Position numbers and translations under genes: made by a program | From: Mycolicibacterium hodleri | Lineage (GTDB): Bacteria; Actinomycetota; Actinomycetes; Mycobacteriales; Mycobacteriaceae | Direction: 5' to 3' | Length of the DNA stretch: 64,000 nucleotides | NCBI RefSeq assembly: GCF_006439015.1 | Contig: NZ_RCZG01000007.1 | Location: 62,001-126,000, forward strand | Shown here: positions 1-7,061 of the stretch, piece by piece | Layout: every line of letters begins with the position of its first letter | Position numbering within the stretch: the stretch's first letter is position 1 | Notes under the pieces: generated by a model | Seen by the model: the letters and a program-made list of their open reading frames with translations, nothing else | Databases searched by the model: none | What the model was told of the DNA's origin: nothing

Positions 1-2
1 TC

Positions 3-440
3 AGCGGACTGGTCGGCGCCGGCGGCGGCTTCCTGCTGGTGCCGGCGCTGGTCTTGCTGACCGGGCTGCCCATGCCGGTCGCGGTCGGAACGTCTCTGGT
101 CATCATCTCGATGCAGTCGTTCGCCGGCTTCGCCGGACACATCACAACCGAACACATCGACTGGCGCCTGGCTGCGTACGTCACCGCCGCCGCGGTGGTC
201 GGCGCGCTCATCGGCGGACGTCTGGTTGCGAAGGTCGACCCGGCCACACTGCGCAAGCTTTTCGGCTGGTTCGTCCTGTTCATGGCTTCCCTGATGCTCG
301 CAGAGGAGATCCACCCGGCGGTAGGCATCACGACCGCGGTCGTGACCCTCCTGGCAGCCGCACAGTCGGTCGCCTGTTCGCGGTATGGGCACTGCCCGCT
401 TCGACGCATTTCGCGGCGTCGAATGTCCGCGGCGGGATGA
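3..440 (+). CDS. TauE/SafE (TSUP) family sulfite/sulfur-anion exporter, C-terminal part
   Basis: Partial gene whose 5' end lies before the window; the open frame already reads SGLVGAGGGFLLVPAL at the edge. The Gly-rich GAGGGFLLVPALVLL start and the following VAVGTSLVII segment are the hallmark first repeat of TSUP transporters, which move sulfite, sulfonates or thiosulfate across the inner membrane. Three to four further hydrophobic helices are visible before a short basic tail. The next gene downstream is a CsoR/CstR-type repressor, a pairing known from persulfide-responsive cst loci, so a role in exporting sulfur anions is a fair inference. The substrate cannot be read from the sequence. 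Confidence 0.85.
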   Translation, partial: SGLVGAGGGFLLVPALVLLTGLPMPVAVGTSLVIISMQSFAGFAGHITTEHIDWRLAAYVTAAAVVGALIGGRLVAKVDPATLRKLFGWFVLFMASLMLAEEIHPAVGITTAVVTLLAAAQSVACSRYGHCPLRRISRRRMSAAG

Positions 441-460
441 TCCGACGCCACGGCGACGTA

Positions 461-476
461 TATACCCCCATAGGTA
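461..476 (+). promoter_or_regulatory. Putative CsoR/CstR-type operator
   Basis: TATACCCCCATAGGTA is an imperfect inverted repeat of TA(T)ACC...GGTA type. It resembles the ATACCC-ATA-GGGTAT style operators of the CsoR/CstR repressor family. It lies about 26 bp before the repressor start, the expected place for autoregulation. Seen by eye only. Confidence 0.5.
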
Positions 477-501
477 CCATTCAAGTGCCCTGGAGGACCC
501 G

Positions 502-789
502 ATGACGGAGGACGGAAGAATGGTTGGCGACGAGGACAGCATTGCCGCTGTGTTGAACCGGCTTCGACGAGCGCAGGGTCAGCTTGCCGGAGTGATCTCG
601 ATGATCGAACAGGGCCGGGATTGCAAGGACGTGGTCACCCAGCTCGCCGCGGTGTCCAAGGCACTGGATCGTGCCGGATTCAAGATCGTCGCCACGGGAC
701 TCCGTGAATGCATGACCGGTGAGGCAGCCGACGGCGCCAAGCCGATGACCGAGGCCGAGCTCGAGAAGTTGTTCCTCGCCCTCGCCTGA
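502..789 (+). CDS. CsoR-family (DUF156) repressor, CstR-like persulfide sensor type
   Basis: 95-aa all-helical repressor. The ATG was chosen because GGAGG lies 5 nt upstream; a longer upstream reading is uncharacteristic of the family. The DUF156 core is clear: LNRLRRAQGQLAGVISMIE, then Cys in GRDCKDV and Cys in GLRECMTG. Copper-sensing CsoR proteins carry His four residues before the second Cys; here that position is Gly. The protein therefore keeps the two-Cys pair but lacks the His ligand, the pattern of CstR-type persulfide sensors. The adjacent TauE/SafE gene fits this. Function as a sulfur sensor is inferred; family membership is certain. Confidence 0.88.
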   Translation: MTEDGRMVGDEDSIAAVLNRLRRAQGQLAGVISMIEQGRDCKDVVTQLAAVSKALDRAGFKIVATGLRECMTGEAADGAKPMTEAELEKLFLALA

Positions 790-823
790 CGTCTTCTCGG
801 TCACGCGCCCGGTGCCACGGAGG

Positions 824-860
824 TTGGGGACTCAAGACACTGGGGACCTCAGGCACTGTC
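824..860 (+). promoter_or_regulatory. Two tandem DosR-like boxes upstream of the BON gene
   Basis: TTGGGGACTCAAGACAC (core 827-840) and GGGACCTCAGGCAC (843-856) both start with the GGGAC half-site of the DosR consensus TTSGGGACTWWAGTCCCSAA, with weaker right halves. Their centres are 16 bp apart. The downstream ATG is about 80 nt away, typical for a DosR-activated promoter. Confidence 0.45.
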
Positions 861-938
861 GACGACTCGGCATGACGACGACACTCGGAGTCTGGCGTGG
901 CCTTTGCCCCGCGTTTCGGCCAACGAAGGATCGTTCTG

Positions 939-1607
939 ATGAACGTCGAAGCCTCCCCCCGCATTGACGGAGACATTCGCGCCGCCGTCACGGCCGAACT
1001 CGAATGGACTCCCGACATCGACGCTGCAGGCATCGGAGTGACGGTGGAGGACGGGGTGGTCTCCCTACTCGGCGAAGTCGCCGACTATGCCGAACGCGCG
1101 TCCGCGAACCGCGCCGCGTTGCGCGTCCGCGACGTCACCGCCGTCGTCAATGAGCTGAGTATCCAGCAGAATTCAACACCCATGAGCGAGAACGACATCG
1201 GTAAGGAAGTCGAGCACGCGTTGAGGTCGACGATCAACGTCCCCGATACGGTCAAGGCCGAGATCGACGGGCACGCCGTCACACTCACCGGACAGGTGGA
1301 GTGGGACTTTCAGCGCCGCGCCGCTGCGCGATCCGTGCAATACCTCAGGGGCGTGCACTCGATCGACAATCGGCTAAACCTGACCTCCCGAGCAGCCGCC
1401 GCGGACACCGCGGACCGGGTCAGAAACACGATCGTGCGCAACTCCCTGCTCGGCGTAGAGGCCGTCACCGTCGACGCAGAGGGCGACAAGGTCACTCTCA
1501 CGGGGACTGTGCGGTCATGGGCAGCGAGACGGCAGGCGGATCTCGCAGCATGGTCCTCGCCACACGTGACGGAGGTCTACAACCACATCCTGGCCAAGTC
1601 GCCATGA
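939..1607 (+). CDS. Triple BON-domain protein
   Basis: 222-aa soluble protein with three BON repeats: about residues 8-75 (ending RDVTAVVNEL), 85-150 (ending RGVHSIDNRL) and 155-222 (ending PHVTEVYNHI). Each contains the signature hydrophobic-Gly pattern such as VEDGVVSLLGEV, DGHAVTLTGQV and GDKVTLTGTV. BON domains bind membranes or hydrophobic ligands and occur in stress proteins of the OsmY kind. No signal peptide or membrane helix is visible. ATG 939 was chosen because GAAGGA lies 9 nt upstream. The stop overlaps the next gene by ATGA, so the two are probably translated together. Two DosR-like boxes precede it, suggesting hypoxic induction. Confidence 0.85.
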   Translation: MNVEASPRIDGDIRAAVTAELEWTPDIDAAGIGVTVEDGVVSLLGEVADYAERASANRAALRVRDVTAVVNELSIQQNSTPMSENDIGKEVEHALRSTINVPDTVKAEIDGHAVTLTGQVEWDFQRRAAARSVQYLRGVHSIDNRLNLTSRAAAADTADRVRNTIVRNSLLGVEAVTVDAEGDKVTLTGTVRSWAARRQADLAAWSSPHVTEVYNHILAKSP

Positions 1608-1987
1608 ACGTGGTCGCGGAGGAGGCTGACCGTGACGCGAAGTCACGACTCGTGCTGAGCCCCAACGTCGTTGACGTCAAATACTCCCCCGCCGGGGTGA
1701 GCTGGGCGTTGGCGTTATTGACCATTCCCGGCGCAGCGCTCGTGATGCTGTTCGCGGCAGGACAGGAAATGGGCAACGCCGGATGCACCGATGAGGTGTG
1801 TCGACACGCGGGGCCGGACGGGTTCTGGTTCACGTTGTTGTCCTACGGCGCACCGATCGTCGCGGTCGTGACCCTGGCTCTGTCGTACTTCACCGCGAAG
1901 AAGCGGTGTGGGATCGCGGTGCCGCTGATCGGTCTGGCACTGCTCGGCGCTGAAGCCGTTGTCCTGTCGACGGCGTTCGGACGCTAA
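1604..1987 (+). CDS. Small membrane protein of unknown function
   Basis: 127-aa protein starting inside the BON stop codon (ATGA). It has a charged 30-residue N-terminus followed by three hydrophobic helices, near VSWALALLTIPGAALVMLF, FTLLSYGAPIVAVVTLALSYF and AVPLIGLALLGAEAVVLST. A loop between the first and second carries two cysteines (GCTDEVCRH) that could form a disulfide on the outer face. I do not recognise the family. Coupling to the BON gene and the preceding DosR-like boxes suggest a role in the envelope during hypoxia; this is inference. Confidence 0.7.
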   Translation: MNVVAEEADRDAKSRLVLSPNVVDVKYSPAGVSWALALLTIPGAALVMLFAAGQEMGNAGCTDEVCRHAGPDGFWFTLLSYGAPIVAVVTLALSYFTAKKRCGIAVPLIGLALLGAEAVVLSTAFGR

Positions 1988-1988
1988 C

Positions 1989-2318
1989 TCACAGCGCGGC
2001 GACCAGTGGCGTGTCGACGCCCACCCGACCGAGGCCGTCCGCACCGCCGGGCATCCCCAGTGGCCGCTGCCGGCCTGGCAGGACCTCGCTGAAGAAGGCT
2101 GCGTTGTCGGCCAAGTGCTGGTGCTGGTCATCTGGCAGGTCGGTCTCGTAGTAGATGGCGTCGAGGCGACAGGCAATACTGCACGCACCGCAATCCACGC
2201 ACTCATCGGGCTGGATGTAGAGGATTCTGTCACCCTCGTAGATGCAGTCGGCGGGGCATTCCTTCACGCAGGACTTGTCCATGACGTCGACGCAGTCGCT
2301 TCCGATCACATAGGTCAT
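1989..2318 (-). CDS. fdxA: 7Fe ferredoxin FdxA ([3Fe-4S][4Fe-4S])
   Basis: 109-aa ferredoxin of the long mycobacterial type. It begins MTYVIGSDCVDVMDKSC and continues VKECPADCIYEG, then DECVDCGACSIACRLDAI, giving the cysteine sets for one [3Fe-4S] and one [4Fe-4S] cluster. The C-terminal part (LPDDQHQHLADNAAFF, GVDTPLVAAL) is characteristic of FdxA. The usual Pro after the last Cys of CxxCxxxC is Arg here. FdxA carries electrons in the cytoplasm and in M. tuberculosis (Rv2007c) belongs to the DosR regulon. A DosR-like box overlaps the end of the upstream synthetase gene, so separate induction is likely. Confidence 0.95.
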   Translation of the reverse strand: MTYVIGSDCVDVMDKSCVKECPADCIYEGDRILYIQPDECVDCGACSIACRLDAIYYETDLPDDQHQHLADNAAFFSEVLPGRQRPLGMPGGADGLGRVGVDTPLVAAL

Positions 2319-2376
2319 GGCGGCAGCGTATCGAGCGACGCCGCGGTTCTGCGTGGGTCGAATGGCACTTTGCGTG

Positions 2377-2390
2377 AGGCCCAAGGTCCT
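2377..2390 (-). promoter_or_regulatory. DosR-like box for fdxA
   Basis: On the minus strand this reads AGGACCTTGGGCCT, fitting the relaxed DosR pattern GGGACYNNNGGCCC except at the ends. Its centre is about 65 nt before the fdxA ATG and it overlaps the last base of the synthetase stop codon. Confidence 0.45.
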
Positions 2391-4270
2391 CAAGGCGCCA
2401 GGATCGGTCGCAGTGCGTGCAACACGGCCGGGTCCTCGATCGTGGACGGGATGGGCTCATCCGTGCCGTGAGCGATACCGCGCATCGCCTTCCGCAGAAT
2501 CTTTCCCGACCGCGTCTTCGGCAGCGCCGCAACGACGTCGACGTCCCGCACGCACGCGACCGCACCGATCTCCGCACGCACCAGCGCTACCAGTTCACCG
2601 GCCACCCCCTCGGCGGAGGCGCCGGCTTGAAGCACCACGAATCCGCGTGGCACCTGGCCCTTGATCTCGTCGGCAACGCCGATGACTGCGCATTCGGCGA
2701 CAGCGGGGTGGGTGGCCAGCACGGCCTCGATCGCACCGGTCGAGAACCGGTGCCCGGCAACGTTGATCACGTCGTCGATGCGGCCGAGCACGAAGAGGTA
2801 GCCGTCCTCGTCGAGGTACCCGCCGTCACCGGTCAGGTAGTACCCGGGATGTTCGCACAGATATGACGCCTCGTAGCGCGCGTCATCGTCCCACAGCGTG
2901 GGCAGAGTCCCCGGTGGCAGCGGCAGTCGAAGGCAGATGGCTCCCTGCTCACCTGGCGCGCATCGGCTGCCGGAGGGATGCAGGATGTGCACGTCGTAGC
3001 CGGGCATCGGTACCGTCGGCGAGCCGGCCTTGAACGGCAACCTCTCGATGCCCATCGGGTTGGCGGCGATCGGCCATCCCGTCTCGGTCTGCCACCAATG
3101 ATCGACTACTGGCACGTTCAGCTTGTCAGAGGCCCAGTGGTACGTGTCCGGATCCAGCCGCTCCCCCGCCAGGAACAGTGTCGTCAGAGCCGACGTGTCG
3201 TACTTCGCCAGGCAACTTCCCTCGGGGTCCTCCTTCCGGATCGCCCTGATGGCCGTCGGGGCGGTGAGCAGAATCTTCACGCCGTGTTCGGCGATGACGC
3301 GCCAGAAGGCACCGGGATCCGGTGTGCCGACTGGCTTTCCCTCGTACATCACCGTTGTTGCGCCAACCAGCAGCGGACCGTAGACGATGTATGAGTGCCC
3401 CACGACCCAGCCGACATCGGATGCGGCCCAGAACACGTCCCCGGGTTCGACGTCAAAGACGTGGCGCATGCTCCACGCCAGCGCCACGGCGTGTCCGCCG
3501 TTGTCGCGGACGATGCCCTTCGGCCTCCCGGTGGTCCCAGACGTGTAGAGGACGTAGAGAGGGTCGGTGGCGGCGACCGGCACGGCGGCCACGGGCTCGG
3601 CCGTCGCTATCAGCTGGTGCCAGTCCAGATCCCGCCCTGGCACCAGTTCGCAGCGGTGGCGGTCACGCTGCACGATGACGCAGTGCTGCGGCGGGTGCTC
3701 CGAAGCGTCGAGGGCGGCGTCGAGCATCGGCTTGTATTGCACCACCCGAGACGGCTCGATGCCGCACGACGCCGACACGACGACGGCGGGCCGGGCATCG
3801 TCGATGCGCGCCGCCAGTTCGTGCGGGGCGAAGCCACCGAACACCACCGAATGCACCGCACCGATGCGGGCGCAGGCCAACATGGCGATGAGTGCCTCGG
3901 GAATCATCGGCAGGTAGATGACCACGCGGTCGCCCCGGTGGACTCCGAGACTTCGCAGCACGCCTGCGAATCGTGCTGTCTCGTCGAGTAACTCACCGTA
4001 GGTGTAGATGCGCTGCGATCCGCTGACCGGTGAATCCCAAATGAGCGCAGGCTGAGCCGCCCGACCGTCAGCGACGTGGCGATCGAGTGCGTTCGCGCAC
4101 GTGTTGAGTTCGGCGTCGGGGTACCACCGGTAGAACGGCGGGCGAGAGTCGTCGAGAATCTGCCGTGGCGCGCGTGTCCACGTCACGGCCTCGGCGGCAC
4201 TCGCCCAGAACGCCATCGGTTCTGCGAGGCTCTCCTCGTAGATCTGGCGGTACCCACCTGCTCCGGTCAC
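2390..4270 (-). CDS. prpE: Propionyl/acetyl-CoA synthetase, AMP-forming (PrpE type)
   Basis: 626-aa acyl-adenylate-forming enzyme that activates a short-chain acid (propionate or acetate) to its CoA ester with ATP. The N-terminal ACAS_N region (YRQIYEESLAEPMAFWA) is followed by the P-loop YTSGTTGRPKG and then the VRDNGGHAVAL stretch typical of PrpE rather than Acs. DHWWQTETGWPI, YLTGDGGYLDEDGY and the catalytic Lys in KTRSGKILRKAMR follow. Length matches PrpE (about 628 aa). Start GTG 4270 overlaps the DUF1918 stop by GTGA, so the two genes are coupled. Propionate or acetate specificity cannot be settled by eye. It may handle acids released from lipids in hypoxia, given the neighbouring WS/DGAT. 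Confidence 0.88.
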   Translation of the reverse strand: MTGAGGYRQIYEESLAEPMAFWASAAEAVTWTRAPRQILDDSRPPFYRWYPDAELNTCANALDRHVADGRAAQPALIWDSPVSGSQRIYTYGELLDETARFAGVLRSLGVHRGDRVVIYLPMIPEALIAMLACARIGAVHSVVFGGFAPHELAARIDDARPAVVVSASCGIEPSRVVQYKPMLDAALDASEHPPQHCVIVQRDRHRCELVPGRDLDWHQLIATAEPVAAVPVAATDPLYVLYTSGTTGRPKGIVRDNGGHAVALAWSMRHVFDVEPGDVFWAASDVGWVVGHSYIVYGPLLVGATTVMYEGKPVGTPDPGAFWRVIAEHGVKILLTAPTAIRAIRKEDPEGSCLAKYDTSALTTLFLAGERLDPDTYHWASDKLNVPVVDHWWQTETGWPIAANPMGIERLPFKAGSPTVPMPGYDVHILHPSGSRCAPGEQGAICLRLPLPPGTLPTLWDDDARYEASYLCEHPGYYLTGDGGYLDEDGYLFVLGRIDDVINVAGHRFSTGAIEAVLATHPAVAECAVIGVADEIKGQVPRGFVVLQAGASAEGVAGELVALVRAEIGAVACVRDVDVVAALPKTRSGKILRKAMRGIAHGTDEPIPSTIEDPAVLHALRPILAP

Positions 4271-4560
4271 TGGTCGCGAACCTTCTGCTCGGAGTGCGTC
4301 TGCGTGACGTTGCGGATCGACTGCTGCACGCTCTGCACCCGCGACGCCATGCGGTCGTCCGCCGCCCGTTGCTCCTGCGGTGTGACGATGACGGCATCGG
4401 GGCCGGGAAACACCACGGCTTCGTGTTCGTCGTCGAGCCACCGCACCACGTAGGGTGCCGCGCCCTCTGCCGAATGAACCTCGGTGATCAGGCCCCGCCG
4501 TTCGGCGCGCCCCGTCGTCGCACTCTTGACCACCAACCAATCGCCGACCTGGGCCCTCAT
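4267..4560 (-). CDS. DUF1918 small SH3-like protein
   Basis: 97-aa protein starting MRAQVGDWLVVKS with the DUF1918 pattern GRAERRGLITEVHSAEGAAPYVVRWLDD...EAVVFPGPDA. This is a compact beta-barrel fold common in actinobacteria and without an established role. A Lys/Gln-rich helix follows to the C-terminus. An AAGGAGG site lies close before the ATG. It is the first gene of a two-gene unit with the acyl-CoA synthetase and is divergent from WS/DGAT, sharing an intergenic region that holds a DosR-like box. Confidence 0.88.
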   Translation of the reverse strand: MRAQVGDWLVVKSATTGRAERRGLITEVHSAEGAAPYVVRWLDDEHEAVVFPGPDAVIVTPQEQRAADDRMASRVQSVQQSIRNVTQTHSEQKVRDQ

Positions 4561-4668
4561 CGTCCGTCCTCCTTGATTGCACTATCCCGAGATCGTGCAT
4601 CCTCCACGCCTGCGATGGCAGGGTACTTCGGCCGCAGGACGCCGCCAAAGGTCTCCAATCGTGGCGGA

Positions 4669-4682
4669 AGGACCTATGGCCC
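4669..4682 (+). promoter_or_regulatory. DosR-like box between DUF1918 and WS/DGAT
   Basis: AGGACCTATGGCCC fits the GGGACYNNNGGCCC form of the DosR motif at all but the first base. It sits about 55 nt before the WS/DGAT ATG. A weaker copy, GGTACTTCGGCCGC at 4622-4635, lies about 60 nt before the divergent DUF1918 start and could serve the opposite direction. Confidence 0.55.
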
Positions 4683-4737
4683 TGTCCATTCCTCGAGAAA
4701 GCGGTGACAGTGAGGCTTCCGCGAAGGGAGTACGGGG

Positions 4738-6126
4738 ATGCACACCGAACGCTTGTCGGTCCTGGACGCCGGGTTCTTGGAGGCAGAAGACTCCGACGAC
4801 CACGTCAGTTTGGCGATCGGCGCCTTGGCGATTCTGGAGGGACCGCCGCCGCCGATGGCCGATCTGTTGAAGCTGATCGATGAAAGGGTGCGCCGGGTTC
4901 CGCGGTGCACCCAGGTGGTGAAATCGCATCAGTGGGATTGGAGCGCCCCGGAATGGATCACCGACGACGCCTTCAACATCGAACACCACATCCGTCGCAC
5001 GGCAGTGGCTAGTCCGGGTGATGAGCCCGCACTGTTCCGCGTCGTCGCCGAGCTGATGGAGCGGCGGTTGGACCGAGCCCGGCCCCTGTGGGAGTGCTGG
5101 GTGATCGACGGAGTCGCCGATGGCAGGTGGGCAATGCTGACCAAGATCCACCACTGCATCGCCGACGGGATCTCCGCGGGCAGCATCCTGACGCAGATGT
5201 GCGACGGCGAGAATGCCGAGACGTTCGCCACCGACATTCGGGGAAGCAATACGGCCGTCGCGCGGCACACCGGATTCGCCATTCCCAGCCTGAATCCCCT
5301 GCATTGGATGGCCGACTCCTGGCACCTCTCGATGAGTGCCGTCCGCGCCGCGTACCGCGTCACCACGGGCGCCGCCGAGATCGCCGCGGGGATCGTCTCA
5401 CCCGCCGCCCCATTACTGACCGGCCCGGTAAGCGACCTGCGGCGCTACAGCGCGGCACGAGTCCGGCTTGCCGACCTCGACACCGTACGGAAGCAGTTCG
5501 AGGTCACCATCAACGACGTGGCATTGGCGGCGATCACCGACAGTTACCGGATGGCGCTGCTACGCCGTGGAAGAGATCCCAGCCGAAACTCGTTGCGGAC
5601 ACTGGTGCCGGTGTCCCTGCGTTCCGCCGACAACCTCCACGACCCCGACAACCGAGTGTCGGTGATGTTGCCGCTGCTACCGGTCGAGGAGGCCGACCCG
5701 GTACAACGGTTGCTCACGGTGCACACGCGATTGATGACGGCGAAGTCGAGTGGACAGCGACAAGCCGGTGGAGCCGTCATCGCGGGAACGAACTACGTTC
5801 CGTTCGCCCTCTCCGCATGGACGGTGCGTCTGCTGACGAAGCTCCCGCAGCGAGGGATCGTCACCGTGGCGACCAATGTTCCCGGTCCCCGCAAGCGATT
5901 ACGACTGATGGACCGCGAGGTGGTCTCGCTGATGCCGGTTCCCCCCATTGCCCTCTCGCTGCGAACGGGGATAGCCATCATGACCTACGCCGAGGAGTTG
6001 GTTTTCGGTCTGATCGGCGACTTCGACGCCGACGTGAGCGTCGACGAACTCGCTGCCGGAATCGATGAGGGCGTGCAGCGGCTCATCGGTATCTCGCTCG
6101 CTGATCAGCGGTTACGGCGACGCTGA
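4738..6126 (+). CDS. Wax ester synthase/diacylglycerol acyltransferase (WS/DGAT)
   Basis: 462-aa acyltransferase that joins fatty acyl-CoA to diacylglycerol or a fatty alcohol, making triacylglycerol or wax ester. The active-site motif HHxxxDG is intact as HHCIADG at residues 138-144 (TKIHHCIADGISAGS). The N-terminal start LSVLDAGFLEAE and the later NDVALAAITDSYRMALLRRG, LVPVSLRS and TNVPGPRKRLRLM blocks are all characteristic. AAGGGAG lies 7 nt before the ATG. In M. tuberculosis the hypoxia-induced member is tgs1 (Rv3130c), next to the dosR locus; the DosR-like box and location here suggest the same use, storing carbon during oxygen limitation. Confidence 0.95.
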   Translation: MHTERLSVLDAGFLEAEDSDDHVSLAIGALAILEGPPPPMADLLKLIDERVRRVPRCTQVVKSHQWDWSAPEWITDDAFNIEHHIRRTAVASPGDEPALFRVVAELMERRLDRARPLWECWVIDGVADGRWAMLTKIHHCIADGISAGSILTQMCDGENAETFATDIRGSNTAVARHTGFAIPSLNPLHWMADSWHLSMSAVRAAYRVTTGAAEIAAGIVSPAAPLLTGPVSDLRRYSAARVRLADLDTVRKQFEVTINDVALAAITDSYRMALLRRGRDPSRNSLRTLVPVSLRSADNLHDPDNRVSVMLPLLPVEEADPVQRLLTVHTRLMTAKSSGQRQAGGAVIAGTNYVPFALSAWTVRLLTKLPQRGIVTVATNVPGPRKRLRLMDREVVSLMPVPPIALSLRTGIAIMTYAEELVFGLIGDFDADVSVDELAAGIDEGVQRLIGISLADQRLRRR

Positions 6127-6149
6127 ACCGCCGCGTCGTCACCGGCCCG

Positions 6150-7043
6150 TCATCCGTGGCCATTTCCGTCGCGGCACAGCACCACGGGGACGTTGGCGTG
6201 ATGCAACACGTTGAGCGACGTGGAGCCGAGCAGGGTGCCGGCAAGCGCATTGCGCCCACGGTTGCCGACAACCACCAGTTGTGCGTCCGCCGAATGCGCC
6301 AACAGCGCTCGGCCAGGACTGTTCGGTTCCACGAAGGTGGACACCCGTACGTCGGGGTAGCGCGGGCGCAATACCGCGACGGCCTCGGATACCGCCTGTC
6401 GCTCAGCAGCCTCCAGTTGGCTTCCGTGGGTCAAGAACGGGGCAATTGCCTCGTCGAGCGCTGCCAGCCCGGACCAACAGTGAACGATCCGGAGCGGAGC
6501 GCCGAACAAGCTCGCCAATTCGAATGCCTGCGCCAAAGCCGTACCGCTGCTTGGTGATCCATCGACACCGACGACCAATGGTTGTTGTGTTGGCGATGTG
6601 GCGTCGCCGCGCCACGCAACGACCGCGCACATTGCGCGGTTCGCCACCGCTAGCGTCGTCGAACCCAGGAGCAGCGCGCCCGCCGGGGTCAACTCGTCAC
6701 ATCCGAGTACTACGAGCCAGGCTAGACGGCTGAGGCGAATCAGGACATCTTTGACGGGCTCGGCGAAATCATCTGCGGTGATCGTCAATTCACCGAAGTC
6801 GGCGCGCACTGCGTCCTCTACACCCTTGAGGATCGCGGTCGCGGAGTCTCGCTGCTCGGTGATCTCGGCGGCCCGGATGGCCGCTCCGGCGTCCGACCAG
6901 TTGTGCCCGAAGTCGGGCTCGGCATGGACGACGTGCAGCGGACTGCCCGCCGCGTCGGCGACCGCGCCAGCCCACCGTGCAGCCTTGAATGCCGACGGAC
7001 TTCCGTCGACACCCACGACGACGGGTACCGCCTTGTCAAACAT
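6150..7043 (-). CDS. Universal stress protein, two USP domains
   Basis: 297-aa tandem USP protein with domains at about 6-145 and 155-292, each opening with VVVGVDGSPS. The second domain has a full ATP-binding motif G-2x-G-9x-G-S/T (VGNRGRNALAGTLLGSTS). In the first the second Gly is missing (GCDELTPAGALLLGST), so only one nucleotide site may work. It lies 18 nt downstream of the Rv2004c-like kinase and is probably its operon partner, as with Rv2005c/Rv2004c in the M. tuberculosis DosR regulon although the order differs. The role is stress adaptation; the biochemical activity is unknown. Confidence 0.92.
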   Translation of the reverse strand: MFDKAVPVVVGVDGSPSAFKAARWAGAVADAAGSPLHVVHAEPDFGHNWSDAGAAIRAAEITEQRDSATAILKGVEDAVRADFGELTITADDFAEPVKDVLIRLSRLAWLVVLGCDELTPAGALLLGSTTLAVANRAMCAVVAWRGDATSPTQQPLVVGVDGSPSSGTALAQAFELASLFGAPLRIVHCWSGLAALDEAIAPFLTHGSQLEAAERQAVSEAVAVLRPRYPDVRVSTFVEPNSPGRALLAHSADAQLVVVGNRGRNALAGTLLGSTSLNVLHHANVPVVLCRDGNGHG

Positions 7044-7061
7044 GTCAGTTCACAGCCCCGT

